The notes: generated from the sequence alone by a model not told the origin. 64,000 nt of DNA from Amaurobius ferox (GCA_951213105.1 OX578134.1:138097793-138161792); one strand, 5' to 3'; counted from the stretch's first letter, positions 42,145 through 52,981 are shown. Translations and numbers: made by a program.

Positions 42145-42425
42145 AAGAGTTCAATAGACTGAGAGGTTATCCCAAGACGTTTAAATTAAATGATTTATAT
42201 CCTGGGGAATATGATCTAATATCATTGAAAAAAATTAAAACTAAATATGGAAATACAGTAATCGTAAAATTATATGTGATAGATGAAGAAAGGGATTATT
42301 ATCTAGCAAATAAACATGGACAACTTTCTGATAAATCAATAAATGAAATCAATAAAGGTAGATATATATTTAAGTATTCAGGTATGATTAATGATAAATA
42401 CGAATATGAATTAGAGAAAGCATGA
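42141..42425 (+). CDS. Small terminal Polinton protein, intact copy (possible OB fold)
   Basis: A 94-residue protein, the intact member of a three-copy family in this element; the others are at 27222-27493 (frameshifted) and 41883-41999 (shrunken). Pattern: FKLNDLYPGEYDLISLKKIK, then TKYGNTVIVKLYV, DYYLANKHGQLSDK, and NKGRYIFKYSGM. The alternation of strands, TKYG turn and late GRY element are reminiscent of single-strand-DNA-binding OB folds encoded by other virus-like elements, which would suit replication. This is inference only. Copies lie near both ends of the element and point outward, suggesting segmental duplication across the ends. Confidence 0.7.
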   Translation: MEEFNRLRGYPKTFKLNDLYPGEYDLISLKKIKTKYGNTVIVKLYVIDEERDYYLANKHGQLSDKSINEINKGRYIFKYSGMINDKYEYELEKA

Positions 42426-42507
42426 TAATTATTAATATACTCATCATAGCTGGTTTGATAAAAGCTTCCTAGATTATGAAGAACTTTACATACCTTTTCA
42501 TATAAAA

Positions 42508-42825
42508 TTAATCCATTGTAAGATCATTCAAATCTTCCTTCATTTTGATTACATTAGCTAGATTTATAGTTTTTTCCAATTTCGATTTTCTACAGTTATA
42601 ATCATCAATAGTTTCTTCAATAGAAATTAAATCGTTACTTATTCGTTTTAATCTCTTTTTTAAATCTCTTCGTTTTTCATATGATTTACGTAATTTATCT
42701 TTTACATTTATTAAATCTCTTTCTGTTTGAGCTAATGAGCCCACAGTATTTTTTTCAATAGATTTAACAAAAGATTCGAATCGTGATTTTGCATTTATTT
42801 TTTCATCATCTGTTTCGGATTCCAT
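42508..42825 (-). CDS. Coiled-coil protein on the opposite strand, with its own TATA box
   Basis: A 105-residue protein, acidic at the N terminus (ESETDDEK), then a long, strongly charged coiled coil (ERDLINVKDKLRKSYEKRRD and onward) to the end. It is the only gene in the right half that points left. It also lacks the TAAATG start context: the ATG follows CAAACAGA, and a canonical TTTATATAAAG box lies ~36 bases upstream on its strand (42861-42871). It may thus be transcribed by the host machinery as an early or regulatory gene. I do not recognise the family. Confidence 0.6.
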   Translation of the reverse strand: MESETDDEKINAKSRFESFVKSIEKNTVGSLAQTERDLINVKDKLRKSYEKRRDLKKRLKRISNDLISIEETIDDYNCRKSKLEKTINLANVIKMKEDLNDLTMD

Positions 42826-42861
42826 TCTGTTTGAAAGGAAAGTTTATCACACAGTGAACCC

Positions 42862-42871
42862 TTTATATAAA
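42862..42871 (-). promoter_or_regulatory. TATA box of the opposite-strand gene
   Basis: TTTATATAAA (palindromic) lies ~36 bp upstream of the ATG at 42825. It is the only good TATA box outside the packed gene blocks and could serve both directions. Confidence 0.45.
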
Positions 42872-43265
42872 CTGCTCTTATCAGTCAGAAAGATGACGCA
42901 TGACGACATGTAGTGGACGACAGGAAGTGGTATTTGTTCTATGAAGCGAGGTCAATAAATATTATTTTCCAGCCGTAGTGAAAAAAATTCCCGCGAGCTG
43001 AGGATGTTTTAGATAATAATTGACCTCGTTGAGACTGATATTTTTTCAGATAGCACACAGTCGCTAATGGATGAATGATATTTAAGTATTTGAGTGAGGA
43101 AGTTTAATCACTTTTTTTTATTCTTTATCTAAGACGGATCGTCTTTTTGACATATTTTTTTTAATTTTGTTTAGCGCGAAGGAGAGATTTTCTCCTTGAT
43201 AGGACAAAGTGCGAGCACATATCTGTCAACGCGCGGCGCAAACAAATTATAAATATATTTGGGGG
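42872..43265. other. Non-coding interior of the Polinton right end
   Basis: A GC-richer stretch for this element (e.g. CGCGCGGCGC near 43233) with no open frame. Like the region 27026-27221 at the left end it lies just inside the terminal repeat, but the two are not similar, so end-specific control regions are possible. Confidence 0.45.
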
Positions 43266-43814
43266 ATTCATTTGGAAGTCCTTTCACACATTTATTTAAT
43301 TTCATCCTTTTAATTTCACCGTAATTTATCTATGGGGACTAACGGTCCCCTCATAACTCTCAAAATAAGGTAGCCCCAAAATGGGGCTACCTATCTTTGA
43401 TCATTTATCTAAAATTTGGTCTAAATGTAAAAAAGGCCTGCTGTAAAATCATGTTTTTAATATTAAAATGAACCTTTTTTTTATATATAAAAAAGATAAA
43501 ATTAAGTTTTTAGTATTAAAAATATAAGGGGGAAGGATTTTTTTTTTGACACCATTTAAAATGGCATTATATTTTTTAATATCTTCATTATTCAAATTTA
43601 TAGTATATCTCTTTTTTTCACGCATTTATCTAAAAAAAAAGTTAAAATTTGGTCTAAATGTAAAAAAGGCCTTATTTAGCTATAAAATCATGTTTTTAAT
43701 ATTAATATGGATCGATACCCTTTTTTTTATATAAAAAAGATAAAAATAAGCTATAAAATATAGTTTTTAGTGTATAAAGTACATGTGTGCTCGTAAGGTG
43801 GTTTAGATACTACT
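43266..43814 (-). repeat. Right terminal inverted repeat of the Polinton
   Basis: Inverted copy of 26454-27025, including both GC hairpins (43369-43391 and 43334-43350) and the internal direct duplication. It ends ...GGTTTAGATACTACT directly before the CGTCAC target duplication. Confidence 0.93.
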
Positions 43815-43820
43815 CGTCAC
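43815..43820. repeat. Right target-site duplication of the Polinton
   Basis: CGTCAC, identical to 26448-26453. Confidence 0.92.
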
Positions 43821-43947
43821 GCTAAAAATAGTTTTTCATATTCTAAAGGTCTCAAAACGTGTAGATCCGTCAAAAACTCGTTGTGATTTTCGGCATGATT
43901 CCAATACTTTCCCTATACATTACCATGTATTGCAGGGAAAGTAAAAA
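43815..43947 (+). repeat. Dispersed repeat family, type B copy, right half
   Basis: It resumes the repeat interrupted at 26453: CGTCACGCTAAAAATAG, GTAGATCCGTC, GATTCCAATACTTTCC and the terminal hairpin CTATACATTACCATGTAT with flanking TTTCCC/GGGAAA. Removing the Polinton restores continuity with the copies at 47799 and 51313. Confidence 0.8.
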
Positions 43948-44074
43948 ACTGTACATTAAAATTGGGTAAATGTTTTGTATACACCTCCTGAAGATTTTAC
44001 AATTTCATTACTTTCAGTCCATTGTTATTCATTCTTTTTTTTAATTAGAAAAACAATCTGTATGAATTAAAACT

Positions 44075-44400
44075 ATGTATGTGTATCTGCATTCATTCCC
44101 TTGAATTTTTATCTAGTAAGTAATCAGTGGAATTCTTTTGTTTGTTTTTGAATAGTATGCCTCTTCTAGTTCTACTTCATATCATATATGTATTTATTTG
44201 ATATTACACTATATGTACCACATTTGGAAGATGCTTCATGTATGTGTATCTGCATTCATTCCCTTGAATTTTTATCTAGTAAGTAATCAGTGGAATTCTT
44301 TTGTTTGTTTTTGAGTACTATGCCTCTTCTAGTTCTACTTCATATCATATATGTATTTATTTGATATTACACTATATGTACCACATTTGGAAGATGCTTC
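44075..44400 (+). repeat. 163-bp tandem duplication, two copies
   Basis: 44075-44237 and 44238-44400 are nearly identical (I see two differences, AATAGTATG versus AGTACTATG). The duplication is therefore recent. Confidence 0.9.
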
Positions 44401-44492
44401 AAAATAATAAAACACATATCAATCGTCCTTATCTTAGGAGCCTCTACATTCATGATAAAAATAAAAGACCAACCTTTTTGTAAGTGGAAAAT

Positions 44493-45080
44493 CTGTAAAT
44501 GAAGCTTCAAAGGCTAAATGTGTATTTGCTTAGAGTGTGGATAATATATCTCACCTTTGCAAATTCATTTTTGGCTGATTTGTTTCAACAATGAAGCAGC
44601 TGTAATCAAGAAGAGAACTGAAGTTAAGAATACCGGAAAGGGTAAGATTTTTGGCTAAAAAATGTATTAAAATTTTTATTCTTATTGTTTTAATATTTTT
44701 TTTTATCCAGAAAACCTTTAAGAGTGCATTTTGGGCTGTGTATTGGTTTATTAAAGAAGAAAATGTAAGCAGCACAAGAATATTTTTATCTGTAAATGAA
44801 GTTTTAGAGACTAAATGTGCATTTGCTTAGAGTGTGGATAATATATCTCACCTTTGGAAATGCATTTTTGGTTGATTTGTTTCAACAATGAAGCAGCTGT
44901 AATCAAGAAGAGAACTGCAGTTAAGAATACCAGAAAATGTAAGCTTTTGTGCAAAACATGTATTAAAAATATTTTATCATTCTAATAATTTTTTAATACA
45001 GAAAACCGAGTGTATTTTGGACTGCTTTGATTCAACAGAGAAGAAGAAAATATAAGCAGCACAGGAATATTTATAAACAA
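44493..45080 (+). repeat. ~297-bp tandem duplication with exon-like borders
   Basis: Copies start CTGTAAATGAAG at 44493 and 44790. Each contains a conserved block (CAACAATGAAGCAGCTGTAA, AAGAAGAGAACTG) followed by a splice-donor-like GTAAG. A T-rich stretch then ends in a splice-acceptor-like CAG before AAAACC, and a second block ends in AAAATGTAAGC or AAAATATAAGC. The blocks are better conserved than the T-rich spacer. They could be duplicated exons of a non-coding or unrecognised transcript; no long reading frame exists. Confidence 0.7.
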
Positions 45081-45489
45081 ATTTAAGGGTATAACCAGTT
45101 ATGAAATGTAACTTGAAGATATATGAAGCAGAACAATAGAATGTATATTCATATTTAATTTTAGAAAATTCTTTACAATCTTCTGCTATTCTATTCACTC
45201 TGCTTTATACCTCTTGGATTTTCTTTGTTTTATTCATTATTTATTTTTGGATTGGCACAACTATTGTCCCAGGTTACATAAATATCATTCTGTTTACAAA
45301 ACTTTCTCTACCATTGTAGTGATTGCTGTCTAATTTATCTTGATGAAGAAGGCTCTTTCTTGTCTTTGAAACCAGTTGATACATTTAATCAACTGTTGAT
45401 GCTGCTACTAACAATTTTTTTTTATGTATAAATTAATTAGTTTATGTTTATAAATGCTTGTTGTCATATTTTCTCAATGTGCAAATTTT

Positions 45490-45905
45490 AAAATAAGTAG
45501 TTTTTTTAAAAATATATCAACATTTTTATTTTCTTAAATAACAGATTTAAATTTTAATAATAAAATATATGAAATAAGTTTGCAGTAATATAATAAATAA
45601 AACAATTTGATGTATAGTTTTAATGTTGAGTTAAATGAACTATATATCATAATTTAAGATCATTTCATTTATCATTAATATTGACATAAGGAATATTTTT
45701 TATAATTTTTTTGTTTGATTTAGTAATTTTTTTAAATATATCAGCATTTTTGTTTTCTTAAATAACTAAAAACTAAAAATATAATAAATAAAACGTTTTG
45801 ATGTTGATATATAGTTAAATGAACTATATATCATAATTGAAGATCATTTTATTTATCATTAATATTGACACAAGAAATATTTTTATATATTTTTGTGTTT
45901 GATTA
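45490..45905 (+). repeat. Diverged two-copy tandem duplication
   Basis: Two copies of ~200 bp share AAATATATCA(A/G)CATTTTT, TAATAAATAAAAC, GTTAAATGAACTATATATCA and CATTAATATTGACA(T/C)AAG. It is older than the neighbouring 163- and 297-bp duplications. Confidence 0.75.
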
Positions 45906-47798
45906 AGTTCTGCCTAATAAATAAATCCTAATAAAATGGGGGGAATGTTCCTGGGCCAAATTTGACTCAAGTTCCTCCATTTCCCAATCATTAGTATATA
46001 ACAGCTGTGTTATGCATGGATGTAACATTAAGACTATATTCAGATTCACATTCTTAGAATATATTGCTTTGTATTACATTTTTAGGTATGTCATGTTTTA
46101 GCTATATCAATATTTTGTGCCTGCTATTATTTTAGTGTATATAAAAAGCGATATATTAAATTTATACTATTTACTAGCAGTATACCCGTTCTTCGCACTG
46201 AATATATAATAAAGAAATTAAAACTTCAATTTTGTGCAAATTCCTATAATATTTTAAATGGCATTGTTATTCTAAACATTTTATTAAAATATTTAACTTA
46301 ATTCTCCTAAAAATACGTATAAGAATTTTTGTTCTCGCTATACGAAATTATCTTCACAGGCAGATATGAAGAAAAATTCCCGTTTGTAAACAAATTTACA
46401 AAAATTATTATTTAATTCCCACACAATGACAAAGGAAGGCTTTAAGGGAAATTGAACTTAATTTTGCAAATTAAGTTCAATTTCATTAATTTTCATTAAT
46501 TTAGTATCATTTTATCCATTCGGCCACATTTTTAGTAATTTAACGGTATTTTAAAAAGTCGCCAAATTTTTCGGAAAGTGAGACAGTTCGACTAATAGAC
46601 AAACGCTACCGAAATATCATTACAATACTAACTTCTTTCAAAACGCAATTAATTTCGTTGATTTGGCGTCATTTTTTCAATTTGACAACAGTTTTATCGA
46701 TTTGGAGATATTTGAGCAATTTGACCACATTTTAAAAAGTCGCCAAAATGTTAAATAAATAACATAATTTAAAAGCTAATTTCAGCATGGTATTATTGTT
46801 CACATATATATAATATTTATAGATAAATAAATTGAAACATAAGAATATAAAATAAGGTTTCCTTCAAAAAGTGAAATTAAATTCCCAATTTCATGAAATA
46901 TTGGGATTAAAAAAATTTTATTCCCGAAATCCCAAGATTGTATAAACATCCGAGATTGCAATCTCTAAATGTATGAAAGCATAAATGTACGAAGTTATTG
47001 TTAGTATTATTATTATGTTACATGTTCGAAAGGGATTACAAACTATAAATTTAAGATATTTGTAATAAAAAATAATTGTTTCCTCTGTTATTTTTAAACC
47101 TTGAGCAATACTGTCTTGAGCAATAATCAAGCAAGGTTTTTATTCAATATTACCCCACTTTGCTGACTGCATTTTTCGTTTTCCTGTGAATAAATAGCCT
47201 TGGGTGTTGGTCTCATTATCGGAGGTGACGGGTGAAGAGACACACGCTCAAAGTGATATAGTACTGTACGGACACATACAATGGTAAGGGGACCATCTTC
47301 GAGGGTGGGAATTCGACCCTAACTTTCTGTTGGTCCTATTGTGCTGGAAAGGAATCTGGATATTTTCTGCATGATGAGGAGCATTAACAAAGTCAGAGGT
47401 TTATATCTAACAGAGGGATTGATTTATTTTAAAATGTAATTTTGAAAATATATTGTAGTATGTTTTTATGTCACAAGTAGATGTGTTTTTCACTACACTG
47501 AAAAGTTCAGTTAAAAACTACTAACTTACTTTAAAATTGAGCAGATATATATTTATCTTTTTCGTGATTGTTGATTTTGACGAAGAATTTTACTAAATTT
47601 TGAACTTTGGTTCTTGACGTTCCACTCAAATATTTTTACTTTATTATGTAATATAGTATAGAGAAAGTATTCACGACAATTTTCGAAATCGATATTGTGA
47701 TGCCAATATATGTTTTAGGATTTCCTGCAAACATTTTGACAATTTTTGGAATGCTATCTGTCTGAAGTCAGATCTTTTGTGTACACGATAGCTGCCAC
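45906..47798. other. Gene-poor AT-rich DNA
   Basis: No supportable gene. A GC-richer block at 47190-47350 contains a GGGAATTCGACCC segment but no complete RNA-gene signal. Sequence near 46500-46760 repeats GTCGCCAAA-type words shared with the type A dispersed repeats. Confidence 0.45.
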
Positions 47799-48558
47799 AA
47801 AAAATCTGACGTGGGCAGCGCATGAATTTCCCTACAAATTCAAATTCATTTTCTCTTTATTTCTTTAATAATTCATTAAATTGAGTTTAATTGTACAAAA
47901 TAACACCGAATTTGCACTTTTAATTCAGTTTTTGTTTTTATTTAGTAACTGGACGGCGTAACAAAAATTGAAGAATGAACGGTTAGAAGATCCTCGAGAA
48001 CGGTCAGTTCTACAGGAATGGGGTTGGTCTTATTCTTTTCTCGTCAAAAATTACGTATAAAATAAACATTTAATTGATACATTTGAGCATACGTAGTTTT
48101 TTATTCTAGATTTTGGCTATTTTTGAGGGTCATTTCGTAAAAAATAGTAAGCTTTTCCGAATCATACCAAAATCAAATCAGCAACAGGGTATCCCACAAG
48201 TAACTTATCTAACAAATTTTGTGAAATTCGGTTAATTAATGTTTTAGCTAGAATGGATACATGAGATTTTTGCGGCTCATTTCGCAAAAAGAAAAAAGAA
48301 AGGCAGGTTCTTTTATTTCGAATCGTACCAAAATCTAATCAGCACCAAGTTCATACACAAGTGACTATAAAATTTTATGAAATTTGATCCATTAATTTTT
48401 TTAGTTAAAGTGGATACATACATTACAGAAACAGACATACACAGATGTCACGCTAAAAGTTTTTTTTTTTTTCTTGTTCCCAGAGGTTCCGAAACTTGTA
48501 GATCCGTCGACTTGCGATTTTTAACATGATTCCAATACTTTCCTTATACATTATAATG
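47799..48558 (+). repeat. Dispersed repeat family, type B copy, with unoccupied Polinton target
   Basis: It begins AAAAATCTGACGTGGGCAGC and ends near TACTTTCCTTATACATTATAA, where the second hairpin arm is missing. Positions 48446-48451 (TGTCAC, followed by GCTAAAAG) correspond to the CGTCAC target of the Polinton. Internally, the block CATTTCG...GTACCAAAATC...AATGGATACAT is present twice (~48112-48253 and ~48270-48420). Confidence 0.75.
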
Positions 48559-51312
48559 AATTTTCCCGAAACTTTATCCGGCTTTGTCATCGAAAAATCT
48601 AGAACAAGATAGAAGTTTTTTAAATTGGAGCGAAAACTTCGAATTTTATTTGAAATTTTATACATTTTTTTAACATGGCAGCATATGATAAAATTTGATA
48701 TAATCATGTATAAAAGGGCTTATTCATGGTTCATTAAACAAGAGACTTAATAGTTTCAATCATTGTTGTAAAAAAAGGCGCGATACAATTTTGTGTGCGT
48801 GATGTCATTAGCCACCCTCTGGGGGAAAAGCTTCCCCCCCCCGGGGTGTACATTATCAAATGTGGTATCAATTGAAAATAAATTTCAAGCCCTTTAAAGA
48901 AGGGTAGGTAACACGGTATAATTGTAATCATTTGAACCAACAATACAGATTTTTCAAAATTTTTCTTGAAAAAAATTCGTATGCTGTTTAAAAATTGAAT
49001 TTTTGTATAAAAAAGTCGAGTGAAGCCACTCTTCAGTTAATTTAAAGTAGAAAACGATGTACAAAATGATGACTATGTTAAAATGTGGGTCAAAAATAGT
49101 CATTTTATATGTTATTTTTAATTTAGAAGCACAAGATCTAATTTACAGAACGATAACATTCTCCGTTTGAACGGTGTTTGATGTTTTTGATCTAAAATAT
49201 GACAAAAAATTAAAAAAATAAATATTCTTTTTTTACTGTTATCGAATGAGTCATTCATTCAGTTCAATCATTGTTTAGTATTTATCATATATTTATCTAG
49301 ATATTAAAAATGCTACTCGTCCAAATATAAATAAGATAACCATGGTCCATTAGAAGGAAATAAAACATAACAAAAACGTTGTGTTGATTTTTATTCAAAT
49401 TGTCATTTTTATTTTAAAAATTTTAAAATATCACCATTTTTGGCGACAATATAACATCTTCGTGTATTTCTTTTTTATTATTATTATGTTTTAAGCGCCA
49501 AATCCCACAGTCTTCTCTGCAACTTGGAAAAACTTGATTAATCTAGCACTTGAATTTGGAACTCTCTTAATACCTCATTAATCAGAGGTCATATAATTTT
49601 CCTATCGTTCCAAAATATACAGTGAGGAGAATCTACAAATCATAATCGTTTTCACGAATTGGTATACGATACCCGGCCGTTTTTATGCCAACATTATTAA
49701 CCTATTTTGGGTCACATTTTATTTTTGCATTTAACATGTCCTGTGTACATGCAATATCGCAAACAGAATTTTCGACACCCCATTCGGCAAATGCCATAGA
49801 AAAAAGTTTCAATTTTAGATAAGTTTTTAATTACTTGTGGCGCCTAAGTAGGCTGCTCCCCCTTGCTCTGGAACACAATAATATAGTCCTTTATGTTGCT
49901 TTTTCATAATAAAATTTTGTTGAGTATTCGTAATTAGTCTTATTTTTGTGTCAGATATTTTTCAATATAATCCAGCAATTTAGATTTAGGGGTAAATCCT
50001 TAACCATTTCAGAAAAATTTATTTTCCTTAGAAATTGGGGGGGGGGGGATATGTCTAATGTCAGACGAATAGTCATGTATTACTTTAACTGTATGTCAAT
50101 CTAATGAATTTCAAATATCCCCTTGTTGATAATTTGTTTTAAAGAATTTAAAAATACAAAAGTTTTAATTCAAAATTTTTGACGATATATTTTCTCTACA
50201 ATCAACTATGACAGTTGCAGTTAATTATTTACAATATTTTGATCGAACATAGTCGAGATATATTATTTACAATATTTAGATCGAAGTAAAACATAGTTTT
50301 CGAATTATGTTTTACTTAAAAGCAAATCCAGCCTTTTCCCCCTTTTAAGCAGAAAACGTTTAGGGACTTTTTTTTTTTTTTAATATTTTAAGGGTAATAT
50401 TATTATTTTTTTATTTTAAGTCATTTTCTACCATTTTTTAAAATAAATTAAATTGATCAATTCTAGTTGTTTACAGCAGTACATAGTTCTAAGACAACAT
50501 CCGAAAATTCTGAAGTTAAAAAAATAGGGTACGAGGTGTTGATAAGTTGAAGTGAGTCCATTGCAGAGTAGAAAATGCAACATGAAAATTTCATCAAAAC
50601 CAAAGCAAGAGTCGCCAAGATAGAAAAAACGATTTTAAAAAGGACCCTCCGGCCTCCTTTCACAACCTACTTTTTAAAAATATTTATAAATGTCCCCCCC
50701 CCCCTCCCCCCCCAAAGCAAGAACGTACATCAAAAAGTATTTGTTTTACGGCCAATTCACCATTCTTATTTGAGTAGAATTAAAATCTTAATTGCTAACT
50801 TTAGAAGTAATTATCATAGAAACGTGATTTTTTCAGGGAATGCTTATAATACTGTTACAATCTTATAATTCAAAATTCCCACCTTTGTCTGCAAAACTCG
50901 GGATTTTAATATTCTGAATTTTGAATCCTACTATCCAAGCTCCCAAGAGAGGGTCTCTTCCTTTATTACAAACTCCTCGTAGATATTCACACCCTCACCC
51001 CCACCATATTCACTCGCTGGCTTTTGTACATTTGTGACCTTGACAGCTCCTTTCATACATATACGAGTAGAACACTTTGTAGGAAGCGGGGCGGACAATC
51101 GTAGTTCAAAATCGCTCAGAGGCAAGAGTCCTCCCATCCAACCAGGGGCAATCGAGAAAGAAAAGACACATACCCCGTTATTATACATATTATGATAGTA
51201 ACGAACCGCCAACAAAAGTGTTTACATAAATTGCCAGATTATGCAAGGAAAAAGATTGGACAGGACATTTAATTATAAAATTGAAACAACAGAATGAAAA
51301 AAAAAAAAAAAA
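48559..51312. other. Gene-poor DNA with homopolymer tracts
   Basis: No convincing gene. Notable are long G or C runs (48834-48843, ~50038-50048, 50693-50704) and a poly-A tract at 51297-51313 at the edge of the next repeat. The short frames on the minus strand (50463-50663, 50931-51215) show no family features. Confidence 0.45.
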
Positions 51313-51927
51313 ACCTGATGCGGACAGCATATGACTTTCCTTACATATTCAAATGCATTTGCTTCTTATTTCTTTAATAATCTATTAAATTGAGTTTAAT
51401 GGTACAAAATAACACATTAATTATTTTAAATGACATTGATATTGCACTTTTAATCCAATTTTCGTTTTCATTTGGTAACTAGAGGTATTTTCAAAGGCGA
51501 AAATACTCAAATATCTCGAGAACGGCTAGTCCTAGAGTAATGTGGTTGGTCTTATTTTTTTAACGTAAAAAATTACGTATAAAATAAGCATTTAATTGAT
51601 ATATTTCAACATACTTAGTCTTTTATTATAGATTTTGGCGAATTTTTACAGGCTATTTTTGGTTTTCAAAAAAAAAAAAGGGGGTGGGGGGTGGGACAGG
51701 TTTTTTTATCCCAAATTGTGATAAATCTCATTGGCATTAGAATCATCCACAAGTGTAAAATTTGGTGAATTAGTTTTTGAGTTAGAATGATTACATACAT
51801 TGCACCAACAGACACACACGCAGACGCCATGTAGATCCCTGTAGATCGGTTGAAAAACTCGAGTTGCGATTTTCCACGATTCCAAAACATTCCCTATACA
51901 TTACCATGTATTGCAGGGAAAGTAAAA
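51313..51927 (+). repeat. Dispersed repeat family, type B copy
   Basis: It starts CCTGATGCGGACAGCATATG after a poly-A run and ends with the hairpin CCCTATACATTACCATGTAT...GGGAAAGTAAAA, identical in layout to 43815-43947. Its target-equivalent region (CAGACGCCATGTAGATCC) carries a deletion relative to the copy at 47799. Confidence 0.75.
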
Positions 51928-52586
51928 TAAAAATAACATATTTATTTGTCTAAAAATTCAGACAATGACCATGTCACGATGAATATAAATGAACAGCGAT
52001 TCAAGGAACAAAATATTACGTGGATTATTACAATTAGTTAAAAGAAAGGTTTTATCGAAAACCGGGATGAAGTTATCATTAATAACAATTTGGAATAAAG
52101 CAGTGGAAAGTTTGTTTTTATATTTTAAGTTATAGTTAGTAGGGGGGGGGGGATTTTACAGGTGACGGCAGGTTGTGAAATTCACCCACTGTCTCTGTGG
52201 GCACGATATATCGAACAAATTGAGATATTCAAACAGTGACTTCACCAGGAATCCACTGGAATTCAGAGAAATGAGAAACAAAATGCTCTGTTACCCCCCA
52301 TCCCCTTTACACACACAAAATTTCTAGCGGCGCTACTGGATTCACGTGAATTTTGATATAACTATAAACATCAATTATCAAATGTAAGAGGGTTATTGAT
52401 TGCATACTAAAGGAAGGGCATCCACAAGGATTATATTCCAGTAGGAATAACAAGAAAAGTCATTTTTATTTTAAAACATAATTAGAATTAAGCAATTTTA
52501 CAATTGTAATGTCGCATTAAGCAAGAAAGATCAATCATGCATAAAGCATTGATTATGAAACACTTTCCAACTTCAATGCAATTTTA
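51928..52586. other. Gene-poor DNA
   Basis: AT-rich, with one G11 run at 52141-52151. No gene or repeat that I can support. Confidence 0.45.
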
Positions 52587-52880
52587 TTTAAACATCTCTA
52601 AATTGCGATACATTCCTCAGTAATATTTTTTAAATTATCGCAATGCTACATTAATTTATTATATTTGGAAACTTAAAACTTCATCGAAAAAAAATGAACT
52701 TCATTCAAATGACGGCATTGAAATATAAATTGCCTGATTTAAACATCTCTAAAATGCGATACATTCCTCTGTAATATTTTTAAAATTATCATAGCACTAC
52801 AATAACTTATTATATTAAAAACTTCATCGAAAACAAATGAAATTTATTAAAATGACGTCATCGAAATATAACACACCTGG
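52587..52880 (+). repeat. ~150-bp tandem duplication upstream of a TATA box
   Basis: Copies start TTTAAACATCTCTAAA at 52587 and 52738 and share GCGATACATTCCTC, AACTTCATCGAAAA and a TGACG element. The second copy has the full palindrome TGACGTCA (a CRE/ATF site); the first has TGACGGCA. The array ends just before a TATA box, so it looks like a duplicated enhancer or upstream element. Confidence 0.7.
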
Positions 52881-52981
52881 CTCTATCTATAAAAGCAGCA
52901 TTTCATTCATAAACTTTTTCCATTCATTTCATTCATCACAATATTATAATAATTTATTTTATTTTAAAACTTAAGACCATG
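52857..52981 (+). promoter_or_regulatory. Candidate host promoter (CRE + TATA)
   Basis: TGACGTCA near 52855 is followed by TATAAAAG at 52888-52895, then ATG at 52979 in the good context GACCATGG. The reading frame from this ATG is only 21 codons. A GTAAAA right before its stop could be a splice donor of a first exon. It could be a real gene start whose further exons I cannot see, or a transposon promoter. Confidence 0.35.

Larger units (their letters stand above)
26454..43814. mobile_element. Maverick/Polinton (virus-like DNA transposon), 17.4 kb
   Basis: The element has ~550-bp terminal inverted repeats starting AGTAGTATCTAAACC, a perfect 6-bp target duplication, and the defining Polinton gene set: protein-primed DNA polymerase B, retroviral-type integrase with chromodomain, packaging ATPase, adenain-like protease, major capsid and penton proteins. 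Genes point outward from a divergent centre at 34419-34474. Coding is dense, with many genes abutting at a stop/start junction. It carries extra genes: phospholipase A2/zinc-ribbon, fibre-like, LRR and WxxISxYQ-repeat proteins. Lesions are a nonsense codon in the ATPase, no ATG for the integrase, and a frameshift in a terminal gene. It is very probably a recent but now defective insertion; related elements are also called adintoviruses. Confidence 0.97.

Noticed and set aside
47190..47350. Possible tRNA-derived SINE (GGGAATTCGACCC resembling a B box)
   Set aside because: No A box at the right distance, no tRNA-like fold and no second copy in the window.
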